A stretch of DNA of 64,000 nucleotides, from the NCBI RefSeq assembly GCF_001274775.1, contig NZ_LGUE01000001.1:838334-902333 (forward strand). Direction: 5' to 3'. Under the pieces are notes generated by a model. That model was not told where the DNA came from and did no database searches. It saw nothing but the letters and a program-made list of their open reading frames with translations. Shown in pieces: positions 1-8,436 of this stretch. This DNA is from Rossellomorea marisflavi (GTDB lineage Bacteria; Bacillota; Bacilli; Bacillales; Bacillaceae_B). A program made the position numbers and the translations under genes. Within the stretch, counting starts at the first letter, position 1, and the number at the start of each line of letters is the position of its first letter.

Positions 1-1022
1 CTTCCCGTAGCGATCCGGTCGGTAATCGTGTTAATGAGGGTCCTACTCTCCAGGAAGATGGAAACACCCCAAATCATAAGTGAAAAGATCAGGATCGTCT
101 TCTTATGTGAGAGGTTGAAAGTCCGTTTCATACCCCTTACCGCACTCCAAAAGTAAACGCATATATTTGGAAGGATGATGAGCATCCAAAAGGACACGGC
201 GATGAATTCAAAGCGCTCCAAGTTCGGGATCCTGAGGATTTTGAACATGGAAAGGACGGGCCAAATCGTTTTCATCAGTGTCTCATGAGAGAAGAAACCG
301 ATCGAAACGACGGTCAGTACCGTGAATAGGATCGTGGTATAACCTGAACCGATCAAGGCATATTTCAAGACTTTCTGCTTCTCTTTGATATAAGGATAAT
401 AGACAAAAAGGAGCTCGAAACCTACCATGGAAAAGCTGCTTTTATAAATCCCTTTCATCAGTTCATCCGTTGAAGCCGTCATGACCGGGAGCAAATGGTC
501 AAAGCTCATGAATTTGACGGGGGTGTAGATCATGAACACGAGCCAAAAGGCAAATATGAAGCCGAGGAAGCAGATCCCCGCTACAACCCTGAAGCCTCCG
601 CTCACACCATAGGCCAATAGAATAAGGAGGAGGCCCATTACGAGCCAAGGCTGGATCTTTGGGAAAATCCAGGCTTGGACCATTTCAATGTAATTCATCA
701 TGATGATGAAGGTCACACAGAGAAGGTAGACGATATAAATGCAATTGAAAAAGACACTCAGCCATTTTCCATAGACATCCTTATGGATCCCATAAAGATC
801 AGCCGAGTCATACGACTTCATGATGGCGACCATGACGAAAAGCACCAGGCTGATAGTAAGACCCGATAGGAAAACACAAATCCAAGCATCCCTGCTTGCC
901 TCCATGAAGACGACACGGGGGAGGCCGGCAATACCTACGCCGGTCTGGGCTGTATGGATGATGAACATGACCAAAAAGGCATTGATCATCGATTTCGGCT
1001 TGGGATTCAGATTGACTGTCAT
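1..1022 (-). CDS. GerB-family spore germination permease (3' end outside window)
   Basis: Inner-membrane subunit of a GerA-type germinant receptor, an APC-superfamily-like permease of the spore. The reading frame from the ATG at 1022 starts MTVNLNPKPKSMINAFLVMF, continues with hydrophobic segments typical of GerAB/GerKB, and stays open to the window edge, so about 340 residues are visible and only the last few tens of the usual 360-370 are missing. A GGAAGG ribosome site precedes the ATG. The gene starts 34 bp after the gerA stop, so the two are co-transcribed; a gerC lipoprotein gene would be expected next, beyond base 1. The germinant cannot be read from sequence. The family call is secure. 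Confidence 0.85.
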   Translation of the reverse strand, partial: MTVNLNPKPKSMINAFLVMFIIHTAQTGVGIAGLPRVVFMEASRDAWICVFLSGLTISLVLFVMVAIMKSYDSADLYGIHKDVYGKWLSVFFNCIYIVYLLCVTFIIMMNYIEMVQAWIFPKIQPWLVMGLLLILLAYGVSGGFRVVAGICFLGFIFAFWLVFMIYTPVKFMSFDHLLPVMTASTDELMKGIYKSSFSMVGFELLFVYYPYIKEKQKVLKYALIGSGYTTILFTVLTVVSIGFFSHETLMKTIWPVLSMFKILRIPNLERFEFIAVSFWMLIILPNICVYFWSAVRGMKRTFNLSHKKTILIFSLMIWGVSIFLESRTLINTITDRIATG

Positions 1023-1056
1023 GATGACCTTCCTTTCCCACTCTCATGTTGTGCAT

Positions 1057-2529
1057 TCATTTTTTATGTTTGATTTTCTCTTCCGGGATCCGTCCTGTAT
1101 CACTAGGGTGATTGGTGACCGGTCGTTTGGATAGGAACTGATAGGGGAGACGGAAGAGACTGTATTTCAGATCCTGGTACCTGAACGGATAAGCTGGTGA
1201 TAAATAAGGCCGTCCCAGTGTGGTAAGCCTTAATAGGTGGATGAGTAGGAAGCAGAAACAAAACATCATCCCCAGCCCTCCGTATAGACCAGCCATGACG
1301 ATCAGTGGAAACCGGATCACCCTGACAGCCGTCCCGATGGCATAGCTTGGAGCGGTAAAAGAGCCCAAGGCGCTGATGGCGATGATGATAATCAGGATAT
1401 TGCTTGTAAATCCCGCTTCAACAGAAGCCTGCCCGATCACGATCCCTCCGACGATACCCATCGTCTGACCCACTTTGGTCGGCAACCTTGCTCCTGCCTC
1501 CCTTAGTAACTCAATGATGAATTCCAATAGCAGCGCTTCAAAGACGGGAGGGAAGGGGACGTTCGAGCGCGATTGGCCGAGCGAGACAAGCAGTGCGGAT
1601 GGAATCACCTCGTAATGATACGTAATGACGGCCACGTACGCAGGGGTAAGCAGGATCGAGAAAAAGATGGCTATGAAACGGACAATGCGGAGGAATGTCC
1701 CCATGTTCCAACGTAGATAGATATCTTCAGTGGATTCAAAAAAACTCAGGAAAGTGGATGGGCCGATGATGACCGTCGGACTCCTGTCCACCAGGACACC
1801 TACCTTACCATGCAGAAGTGAAACACTCACCCGGTCAGGGAGTTCCGTTGTAAGGAACTGTGGGAAAAACGTATAAGAATTATCCTCGATCATCTGGGTC
1901 AGGACCGTTGAGTCCAAAATGCTGTCCACTTCAATGTCCCGGATGCGCTGACGGAAGGTATTTACATTCTCTTCATCGGCAAGGTCCCTGATATAGACCA
2001 TCTGCACCTTGCGTTTCAGCCGGTCGCCGACTTCGAAGGTTTCCACGCATAAGTTGGGGTCATTTACATTGGCCCGGACCAGATTGAGGTTTTGCGATAT
2101 CGACTCGGTAAATGAAATCTTCGGACCGAAAACGAGTGATTCGGTTTCAGCCTTCTCCAGGCTCCTTGTACCCGGATCACTGATATCTGCTATCGTTGCA
2201 TATTTTGATTCTTCTTGGAAGACGATGGCCGCACCGTTGAGAAGGTGACTGACTGCGTCATCGATGGACTCTGTGGTTGAAAGCCCACCGATGGAAATCA
2301 CGTTACGGACTTCTTCGTCTGACAAAGGGTCAGGCCAGTCTTCAAGCGGCCTCAGTATGTGACTATGCAGAGCCTCTGAATCGATAAGGTCTTCCAAATA
2401 CGCGATGGTGAAAGCTTGAGAGCTTTTCACCACATGCCTTAACACGAGATCGCTGCTGGTTTGTATTCGCCCATTCAAAGCGTCTGAAAGGACGCTGCCG
2501 AAAGGTTTCTGTTGTTTACTCCTGAACAT
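1057..2529 (-). CDS. GerA-family spore germination receptor subunit A
   Basis: A subunit of a Ger nutrient receptor in the spore inner membrane (490 aa, typical length). The N-terminal half is the soluble GerA domain, with family stretches such as VYIRDLADEENV and VLVDRSPTVIIGPSTFLSFF near residues 180-265. The C-terminal half has about five membrane segments, including the family-typical region EFIIELLREAGARLPTKVGQ. The C-terminus is a basic tail. It heads a minus-strand operon with the gerB gene downstream. A second, separate Ger operon lies at 22.3-26.0 kb, so this strain carries at least two receptors in 26 kb. Start chosen at the ATG at 2529, preceded by CAGGGTGATG. Confidence 0.93.
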   Translation of the reverse strand: MFRSKQQKPFGSVLSDALNGRIQTSSDLVLRHVVKSSQAFTIAYLEDLIDSEALHSHILRPLEDWPDPLSDEEVRNVISIGGLSTTESIDDAVSHLLNGAAIVFQEESKYATIADISDPGTRSLEKAETESLVFGPKISFTESISQNLNLVRANVNDPNLCVETFEVGDRLKRKVQMVYIRDLADEENVNTFRQRIRDIEVDSILDSTVLTQMIEDNSYTFFPQFLTTELPDRVSVSLLHGKVGVLVDRSPTVIIGPSTFLSFFESTEDIYLRWNMGTFLRIVRFIAIFFSILLTPAYVAVITYHYEVIPSALLVSLGQSRSNVPFPPVFEALLLEFIIELLREAGARLPTKVGQTMGIVGGIVIGQASVEAGFTSNILIIIIAISALGSFTAPSYAIGTAVRVIRFPLIVMAGLYGGLGMMFCFCFLLIHLLRLTTLGRPYLSPAYPFRYQDLKYSLFRLPYQFLSKRPVTNHPSDTGRIPEEKIKHKK

Positions 2530-2626
2530 GATTCACATCACCCTGACAACACTCATTTACCCTTTATCCTGCCCGGAGATCGGCATATTACCCTGGATAG
2601 CATCATAAAATGAGGGAGGAGATCTT

Positions 2627-2656
2627 GCATATTTTCCTTGGGTTTCATCCATACTA
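2627..2656 (+). promoter_or_regulatory. Candidate sigma-G-type promoter
   Basis: GCATA (2627-2631), an 18-nt spacer and CATACTA (2650-2656) match the forespore sigma-G pattern. It points toward ydjO, 165 bp downstream. A chance match is possible; no transcript data are available here. Confidence 0.35.
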
Positions 2657-2697
2657 GGGGGGAGAAGCAGTGTTCACTATATTTAAAAGTAAAAGTA

Positions 2698-2706
2698 TGG
2701 TACAAT
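2698..2706 (+). promoter_or_regulatory. Extended -10 promoter of ydjO
   Basis: TGGTACAAT is an extended -10 element (TG-n-TACAAT) of a sigma-A promoter without a clear -35. Transcription from about 2713 would give a leader of about 108 nt before ydjO, in keeping with the long leaders of cold-induced genes. Confidence 0.45.
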
Positions 2707-2820
2707 AGAAGTGAACCTAGAGCATATATTCATCAACCCTTACCATCTACAGCAGTTTTATTTTTTCCATGTTAGAAAGCTTAGCGGGAAAATCCTACTT
2801 ATCTTAAAGGAGGACATTCA

Positions 2821-3036
2821 ATGGCTTTTGGTCGTAGAAATCAAGTTGAGGAAGAAATTAAAACGGAAGAAACAAAAATTTGGGCTTGTTCCGCTGAAGA
2901 TTGTAAAGGCTGGATGAGAGATAATTTCAAAAGCGAAGACACACCTAAGTGTCCATTATGTAAAGAAGACATGGTACAGTCAACCAAGGTTCTGCAGGTT
3001 GTGGATAATCCCCACCCTACCTTGAAGACTTCCTGA
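2821..3036 (+). CDS. ydjO: YdjO-like cold-inducible zinc-ribbon protein
   Basis: A 71-residue protein resembling Bacillus YdjO, a cold-inducible protein of unknown activity. Two Cys pairs (C28-AEDC and CPLC near residue 49) form a probable zinc-ribbon knuckle with the family WxCxxEDCxGW pattern. The ATG follows AAAGGAGGACATTCA. A good terminator begins 3 nt after the stop, so it is monocistronic. It lies divergent from the gerA operon. The family is recognised; the function is not known. Confidence 0.8.
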   Translation: MAFGRRNQVEEEIKTEETKIWACSAEDCKGWMRDNFKSEDTPKCPLCKEDMVQSTKVLQVVDNPHPTLKTS

Positions 3037-3039
3037 TCG

Positions 3040-3070
3040 GAACCGACAAATGTCGGTTCTTTTTTCTTTT
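3040..3070 (+). terminator. Rho-independent terminator of ydjO
   Basis: GAACCGAC-aaat-GTCGGTTC, a perfect 8-bp stem followed by a T-rich run. Confidence 0.85.
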
Positions 3071-3146
3071 GCCCGCCCAAATGCTAAACGCTTTTCCGGG
3101 TAGGTGAATACACTGTATTGTATTCTGACTTCAAGGAGGGAGCACG

Positions 3147-3275
3147 GTGGCTGTGAAAAAAGAGAATGAGACAAAAAAGCCTGAAGAAACGCGTCGTACC
3201 GTATGGGAGCAATTCTGGAAAGGGACGGCACCGAACGAAGATAAAAAGGATTCCAAAGAAATCAAGTGGTTTTGA
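3147..3275 (+). CDS. Small charged protein, 42 residues, unknown
   Basis: A short gene starting at GTG 3147, placed 6 nt behind a near-perfect AAGGAGGG ribosome site (3133-3140). An in-frame GTG at 3153 is less well spaced. The product is highly charged, begins VAVKKENETKKPEE, and has three Trp, at positions 20 and 24 (WEQFWKG) and in the C-terminal pair WF. There is no signal peptide or membrane segment. A GC-rich hairpin follows the stop. I do not recognise the family. The ribosome site and the hairpin make it a probable real gene. Confidence 0.55.
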   Translation: MAVKKENETKKPEETRRTVWEQFWKGTAPNEDKKDSKEIKWF

Positions 3276-3281
3276 ATGAGA

Positions 3282-3320
3282 GGCGGTATCACGGAAATCC
3301 GTGACCGCCTTGTTCATTTT
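3282..3320 (+). terminator. Terminator-like hairpin after the 42-codon gene
   Basis: GGCGGT-at-CACGG-aaat-CCGTG-ACCGCC forms an 11-bp stem with a 2-nt bulge, followed by a weak T-rich stretch. Confidence 0.6.
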
Positions 3321-3399
3321 TACTGTGGACTGTTTATTGGCAGATAGGAAAATCTGTTTTACAATTAGGGGAACACAATCATGACAGGAGGTCGAAGGT

Positions 3400-5493
3400 T
3401 TGCAGCAAGCAACGAATGTTTTAAAAGAGTATTTCGGCTATGATTCATTCAGAACCGGACAGGATGAAATTGTCCGACACGTTTTAGCCGGAAAAGACAC
3501 CGTCGGAATCATGCCGACTGGAGGAGGGAAGTCCCTTTGTTACCAGGTCCCGTCTCTGCTCCTGGATGGAGTGACCGTCGTCATTTCACCGCTGATATCC
3601 TTGATGAAGGATCAGGTAGATGCCCTTATCCAACAAGGGATACCAGCTACTTACATAAACAGTACACTTACAGCAAGAGAAACGGATGAAACGATGGCTG
3701 GCTTGTCAGCAGGTGAATATAAGCTCCTTTATATCGCACCAGAGCGATTGGAATCAAGGAGTTTCCTTCGATTCCTCCAAACCTTGCCCATCCCCCTGGT
3801 AGCGGTGGATGAAGCCCACTGCCTCTCCCAATGGGGACACGATTTCAGGCCGAGCTACATGAACATCTCCTCGGCTGTGACCCAACTCCCGACAAATCCT
3901 GTTATCCTCGCTTTGACGGCAACGGCAACCCCACAAGTTCAGCAGGATATCCTACATCACCTTCACATTCGTGATGAGAATATGGTATTGACGGGATTTG
4001 AACGGGATAACCTGTTCTTCCAAGTCGTCAAAGGGGAAAATCGAAAAAAATGGGTTGAAAACTATGTTAAAAAGAACAGGGATCACTCAGGGATCATTTA
4101 CTGTGCCACAAGAAAGGAAGTCGAAGCTTTGCATCAGCTTCTCGAGCGGAAGGGGATCGCGGTCGGCAAATACCACGGTGGTTTGTCCGATAGTCTCCGT
4201 GAAGAGCAGCAGGATGCATTCCTGAACGACTCGATTTCCATCATGGTGGCCACGAATGCCTTCGGAATGGGCATCAATAAATCGAATGTGCGGTATGTGA
4301 TCCACTATCAACTGCCGAAGAATATGGAAGGCTATTATCAGGAAGCCGGACGGGCAGGTCGTGATGGAGTCGATAGTGAATGCATACTCCTATTCGCTCC
4401 TCAGGATATTCAGACTCAGCGATACATCATCGAGCAGAATATTTCACCCGACATGCAGATGAACGAAATGCAAAAGCTCAGGGAGATGATTGATTTTGCC
4501 CACACTGAATCATGCCTCCAACAGTATATCCTCACCTACTTCGGAGAGGAGGGTGATGCAAGATGCGGGAAATGCAGCAACTGCCTTGATGATCGTGAAC
4601 AGGAAGATGTGACGGTCAGAGCTCAGATGGTCCTGTCCTGTATGCTCAGGATGAATGAGCGATTCGGTACCTCCCTGATTGCCGGGGTCCTGACCGGATC
4701 AAAGAATAAAAAAATCAAAGATTGGCGTTTTGATCAGCTTTCCACATACGGACTCATGAAAGACCAATCGCAAAAAGATGTCTCCCTTTTCATTGAGTAT
4801 CTGATCGCCGAAGGGGTGATTGCGGTAGAAGGGGGGAGCTACCCCATCCTTAAAGTGTCTTCAAAGGGAAAAGAGGTCCTGTTGGGGCAGCGGTCGATTT
4901 CAAGGAAGATTCAAAAGACCACGGTCAGGGTCATCCAGAAGGAAGATCCCCTCTTCGAATCACTACGTCAAATCCGGAAAGAATTGGCAGAAGGAGCTGG
5001 GGTTCCGCCATTTGTCATCTTCTCGGACAAGACGCTTCATGACATGAGCGATAAGCGCCCTAAATCAAGGGATGAATTCCTCGATGTGAGCGGAGTGGGA
5101 CAGAATAAGCTCGTTAAATATGGAGATGCGTTCCTGAAAGGAATTGCAGACTTTGAGGAGAGGGCAGTCATGGAGGAAGAGCCCGGAGAATGGATGGAAG
5201 AAGAGGGGCCTTCACATATCGTGAGCTATCAGCTGTTCATGGAAGGATACGACCCAAAGCAGATTGCATCACGTAGAGGTATGAGTTCGACGACGATTGA
5301 GAATCATATCGCCCGTGCCTACGAAGAAGGGGTAGGAAAGGATTGGACGCGCTTGTTTTCAGAAGAGGAGGAAGGGTTGATCAGGGGGGCAGTGAAAGAG
5401 GCAGGCTCGGATAAACTCAAGCCTATCAAAGAGCTCCTACCTGATGAAATCAGTTATTTCCAGATCAAAGCATTCCTTGCAAAAAAGACATGA
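3400..5493 (+). CDS. recQ: ATP-dependent DNA helicase RecQ
   Basis: 3'-5' DNA helicase for recombination and replication repair, 697 aa. Walker A is at 36-45 (GIMPTGGGKS) and Walker B DEAH at 137-140. The RecQ zinc module (Cys near residue 375 plus CGKCSNC) follows helicase domain 2. An HRDC-like region lies near 515-590, and a C-terminal helix-turn-helix tail (MSSTTIENHIARAYEEG) makes it longer than the classical ~600-aa form, as in several Bacillus RecQ proteins. The start is TTG 3400, 8 nt after AGGAGG; no in-frame ATG has comparable support. A strong bidirectional terminator follows. Confidence 0.95.
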   Translation: MQQATNVLKEYFGYDSFRTGQDEIVRHVLAGKDTVGIMPTGGGKSLCYQVPSLLLDGVTVVISPLISLMKDQVDALIQQGIPATYINSTLTARETDETMAGLSAGEYKLLYIAPERLESRSFLRFLQTLPIPLVAVDEAHCLSQWGHDFRPSYMNISSAVTQLPTNPVILALTATATPQVQQDILHHLHIRDENMVLTGFERDNLFFQVVKGENRKKWVENYVKKNRDHSGIIYCATRKEVEALHQLLERKGIAVGKYHGGLSDSLREEQQDAFLNDSISIMVATNAFGMGINKSNVRYVIHYQLPKNMEGYYQEAGRAGRDGVDSECILLFAPQDIQTQRYIIEQNISPDMQMNEMQKLREMIDFAHTESCLQQYILTYFGEEGDARCGKCSNCLDDREQEDVTVRAQMVLSCMLRMNERFGTSLIAGVLTGSKNKKIKDWRFDQLSTYGLMKDQSQKDVSLFIEYLIAEGVIAVEGGSYPILKVSSKGKEVLLGQRSISRKIQKTTVRVIQKEDPLFESLRQIRKELAEGAGVPPFVIFSDKTLHDMSDKRPKSRDEFLDVSGVGQNKLVKYGDAFLKGIADFEERAVMEEEPGEWMEEEGPSHIVSYQLFMEGYDPKQIASRRGMSSTTIENHIARAYEEGVGKDWTRLFSEEEEGLIRGAVKEAGSDKLKPIKELLPDEISYFQIKAFLAKKT

Positions 5494-5494
5494 A

Positions 5495-5540
5495 AAAAGC
5501 CTCGCCGGAAACTTGATGCTTCCGGCGAGGCTTTTATTTT
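5495..5540. terminator. Bidirectional terminator between recQ and ykpA
   Basis: GCCTCGCCGGAA and TTCCGGCGAGGC form a 12-bp stem flanked by A-run and T-run. It serves both convergent genes. Confidence 0.9.
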
Positions 5541-5541
5541 A

Positions 5542-7143
5542 TCAGGCTTTTTGTGCCGCTCTCATTTCAAGGAATTCATCATAAGAAGATTCTTTGTCGA
5601 TTAGTCCCTCATCGGTAAGTTCAATGATGCGGTTTGCGATCGTTTGGACGAACTGATGGTCATGGGAAGCGAAAATCATGGCGCCTTTGAAATTGATCAA
5701 CCCATTATTGAGGGCAGTGATGGATTCAAGGTCCAAGTGATTCGTCGGTTCATCGAGCATAAGCACGTTCGATGAGCTGAGCATCATCTTCGACAGCATA
5801 CAGCGTACTTTTTCCCCTCCGGAAAGCACGCTCGGTTTTTTCAATACTTCTTCTCCGGAGAAGAGCATGCGGCCAAGGAATCCGCGCAGGAACGTTTCGC
5901 TCTCATCATCTGGTGAATATTGACGAAGCCAGTCGACAAGGGTCTGTTCGCTACCTTGGAAGTACTTCGAGTTATCGTTCGGGAAGTATGCCTGACTCGT
6001 TGTGACACCCCATTTGAAAGAACCGCTATCCGGCTCCATCTCTCCAGCGAGGATTTTGAAAAGGGTTGTTTTGGCAATTTCATTCTTACCGACAAGGGCA
6101 ATCTTATCTTCCTTGTTCATGATGAAGCTGACATTGTTCAGTACCTTCACGCCATCAATCGTTTTGCTGAGGCCTTCTACGCGAAGGACGTCATTTCCGA
6201 TTTCACGTCCGGTTTGGAAGTGAACGTAAGGGTAGCGCCTTGAGCTTGGCTTGATATCATCAAGGCTGATTTTCTCAAGGGATTTTTTACGGGAAGTCGC
6301 CTGTTTCGACTTGGATGCGTTGGCACTGAAACGCGCAACGAAAGCCTGGAGCTCTTTGATTTTCTCTTCTTTTTTCTTATTTTGATCCTGTGCCATCTTT
6401 AGAGCGAGCTGGCTGGACTCATACCAGAAGTCATAGTTCCCCACATAAATCTGGATCTTGCTGAAATCAAGGTCCGCAATATGCGTACATACTTTATTCA
6501 GGAAGTGACGGTCATGGGATACGACGATGACGGTGTTCTCGAAATTGATCAAGAAGTCTTCGAGCCACTGGATTGCTTGAAGGTCAAGGTTATTCGTCGG
6601 CTCATCAAGAAGCAGGACATCGGGTTTGCCGAATAGTGCCTGTGCAAGGAGTACTTTTACTTTTTCTCCACCGGTAAGCTCCGACATCAGCTTTGTATGG
6701 AGGTTTTCACCGATTCCAAGACCCTTTAGGAGGATCGCGGCTTCTGACTCGGCTTCCCACCCATTCAATTCTGCAAACTCACCTTCAAGTTCCGCTGCTT
6801 TCATGCCATCTTCATCAGAGAAGTCCTCTTTCATATAAATGGCGTCTTTTTCCTGCATTACTTCATAAAGGCGGCTATGTCCCATGATGACTACTTTCAG
6901 GACTTCATGTTCTTCATATTCAAAGTGATTCTGTTTCAAGACAGCGAGTCGCTCACCTGACCCCATGGAAACATGGCCGGTTTGGGATTCGATCTCTCCT
7001 GATAATATTTTTAAGAATGTGGACTTGCCGGCACCGTTTGCACCGATCAAGCCGTAACAGTTCCCCGGTGTGAATTTTATATTGACGTCCTCGAATAATT
7101 TTCGGTCGCCGAAACGCAAACTTACATCTGATACTTGGATCAT
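5542..7143 (-). CDS. ykpA: ABC-F family ATPase YkpA
   Basis: Soluble twin-ATPase ABC-F protein without membrane domains, a class that acts on ribosomes; 533 aa and strongly YkpA-like. NBD1 has Walker A GANGAGKST (34-42) and signature LTGGEKV. An inter-domain linker rich in Lys and Glu follows, and NBD2 has signature LSGGEKV with LDEPTNHLD. The NBD2 Walker A reads GKNEIAKTT, with Ala where Gly is usual; a degenerate site 2 loop is also a feature of B. subtilis YkpA as I recall it. The start is ATG 7143 behind AGGAGG, nine codons inside the longest frame. Its stop lies against the shared terminator with recQ. Confidence 0.93.
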   Translation of the reverse strand: MIQVSDVSLRFGDRKLFEDVNIKFTPGNCYGLIGANGAGKSTFLKILSGEIESQTGHVSMGSGERLAVLKQNHFEYEEHEVLKVVIMGHSRLYEVMQEKDAIYMKEDFSDEDGMKAAELEGEFAELNGWEAESEAAILLKGLGIGENLHTKLMSELTGGEKVKVLLAQALFGKPDVLLLDEPTNNLDLQAIQWLEDFLINFENTVIVVSHDRHFLNKVCTHIADLDFSKIQIYVGNYDFWYESSQLALKMAQDQNKKKEEKIKELQAFVARFSANASKSKQATSRKKSLEKISLDDIKPSSRRYPYVHFQTGREIGNDVLRVEGLSKTIDGVKVLNNVSFIMNKEDKIALVGKNEIAKTTLFKILAGEMEPDSGSFKWGVTTSQAYFPNDNSKYFQGSEQTLVDWLRQYSPDDESETFLRGFLGRMLFSGEEVLKKPSVLSGGEKVRCMLSKMMLSSSNVLMLDEPTNHLDLESITALNNGLINFKGAMIFASHDHQFVQTIANRIIELTDEGLIDKESSYDEFLEMRAAQKA

Positions 7144-7175
7144 GTATGAAACCCTCCTAATACTCAATCTAAAAG

Positions 7176-7184
7176 ATTATACCA
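7176..7184 (-). promoter_or_regulatory. Extended -10 promoter of ykpA
   Basis: On the minus strand TGGTATAAT is a perfect extended -10 element, about 33 bp upstream of the ykpA start. No good -35 is needed for this class. Confidence 0.6.
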
Positions 7185-7352
7185 TGCATAAGACTCAAAA
7201 AGATAGGGAAGTCGGCTCTTTTGGCCATTCATGCAGTTTTACTCCCAAGTGATTTGCCAAGGGATGAGTGAGTTGAGAGATGGAATAAAAGTTTTGCTAT
7301 TTCTTTAGCCACGATGTATGATAAGTAACAAAACAAATCGGAAAGGTCGGAT

Positions 7353-7778
7353 TTGTATATGAAACCGAAAACGATTCCCAAACCTCTTGTCCAGTTGAAT
7401 CAGTGGAGCATCATCCTTTTTGTTCTCAGCTTCTGGTTCTTTCAGGTGGAGCATTTCCTTCTGGTCCCATTGGCAGCCAATGCCTGTGGTGCCTTTTTAG
7501 GGTTCAATCCGATCGTAAAAGCGGGCAGGGCGTTTTTAAGAAAAGATGCCTCCAGCTATATTCAGGAGGACGCAGACCAACAAAGGTTCAACAGTACGAT
7601 TGCAGTGATTTGTCTGGCTGCGGGCTACACATCCTCCCTTGCAGGGTGGTCGGTCGCTTCGGTCGTGTTCACCGCTCTGGTATTCGTATCGGCTGCCGTG
7701 GCATTGCTGGGCTTCTGCATCGGTTGCTTCATTCGATTTCAATGGAAAAGGTATCAGTATAAACGATCAAATGGATGA
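7353..7778 (+). CDS. DUF4395-type membrane protein
   Basis: Small integral membrane protein of about 140 aa. It opens with a polar N-terminus (IPKPLVQLNQ) and has four predicted membrane segments and a Lys/Arg-rich C-terminus. The layout and the N-terminal IPKPLVxxNQW motif fit the DUF4395 family, whose function is unknown. TTG 7353 lies 6 nt behind AAAGG and is preferred over ATG 7359, which lies 12 nt away. It is a single gene closed by a strong terminator. Confidence 0.75.
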   Translation: MYMKPKTIPKPLVQLNQWSIILFVLSFWFFQVEHFLLVPLAANACGAFLGFNPIVKAGRAFLRKDASSYIQEDADQQRFNSTIAVICLAAGYTSSLAGWSVASVVFTALVFVSAAVALLGFCIGCFIRFQWKRYQYKRSNG

Positions 7779-7785
7779 AATGAAA

Positions 7786-7819
7786 GCGATCCTGGGCCAT
7801 AAACCCAGGATCGCTTTTT
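7786..7819 (+). terminator. Terminator of the DUF4395 gene
   Basis: GCGATCCTGGG-ccataaa-CCCAGGATCGC, an 11-bp perfect stem with TTTTT. Confidence 0.92.
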
Positions 7820-7823
7820 GTAT

Positions 7824-7852
7824 GAATAGGATGTTCACGATCGGGGATAGTA
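7824..7852 (+). promoter_or_regulatory. Sigma-G-like promoter of the spore lipoprotein gene
   Basis: GAATA (7824-7828), a 17-nt spacer and GATAGTA (7846-7852), one mismatch from the forespore -10 CATnnTA. It begins right after the preceding terminator and 30 bp before the ATG, where the promoter of a spore gene should be. Confidence 0.5.
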
Positions 7853-7882
7853 AGGAGGAATACGAACTAGGAGGAAAGAAAA

Positions 7883-8392
7883 ATGAAAAAATTGATCCTT
7901 ACGGGAGCATCGATCTTGATGATCTCCGCAGCAGCAGCTGGATGTGCTTCAAAAAACGGCACAGATAAAGAAGGTATGAATGACAACCTTCAAAACGTGA
8001 ACTATGACAACCAGGCCGAACGTGACTATAACAACAATCAAATGAATGATGGAATGATGAATGATGGGAACTACTCCATCTCTGAGGAGGCGGCCAATAA
8101 AGTTGCCAACCTTGATAACGTAAAGAGCTCCTATGTCATGGCGACCGACCATAATGCCTATGTAGCGGCAGTCCTTGATAATGGAAAATTGAGCAAGGAC
8201 CTTGAAGACAAGATCACGAAGCAAGTGAAGGAAACAAATGGAAGCATCCATAACGTCTACATTTCAACCAACCCTGCATTCGTTGACCGCATGAAGGATT
8301 ATTCCGGCAAGGTGAAGAACGGTCAGCCGATCGAAGGCCTCGGAGAAGAAATCAGTGGCATGATCCGAAGCGTATTCCCGAATCGCAACTAA
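7883..8392 (+). CDS. YhcN/YlaJ-family sporulation lipoprotein
   Basis: A 169-aa lipoprotein. A Lys-rich start and hydrophobic core end in the lipobox AAAGC (Cys about residue 21), followed by an Asn/Asp-rich linker. The C-terminal domain (VYISTNPAFVDRMKDY, then SVFPNRN) is the YhcN/YlaJ signature. Members are lipoproteins of the spore inner membrane and are forespore expressed, which agrees with the sigma-G-like promoter just upstream. The start is ATG 7883 behind AGGAGGAAAGAAAA. It converges on pbuG with a shared terminator. Confidence 0.88.
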   Translation: MKKLILTGASILMISAAAAGCASKNGTDKEGMNDNLQNVNYDNQAERDYNNNQMNDGMMNDGNYSISEEAANKVANLDNVKSSYVMATDHNAYVAAVLDNGKLSKDLEDKITKQVKETNGSIHNVYISTNPAFVDRMKDYSGKVKNGQPIEGLGEEISGMIRSVFPNRN

Positions 8393-8394
8393 TA

Positions 8395-8434
8395 AAAGAA
8401 AGAGGACCGGATGAGATTCCGGTCCTCTTTCTTT
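8395..8434. terminator. Bidirectional terminator between the lipoprotein gene and pbuG
   Basis: AAAGAAAGAGGACCGG pairs with CCGGTCCTCTTTCTTT (16 bp), giving A- and T-runs on both sides. Confidence 0.92.
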
Positions 8435-8436
8435 AT

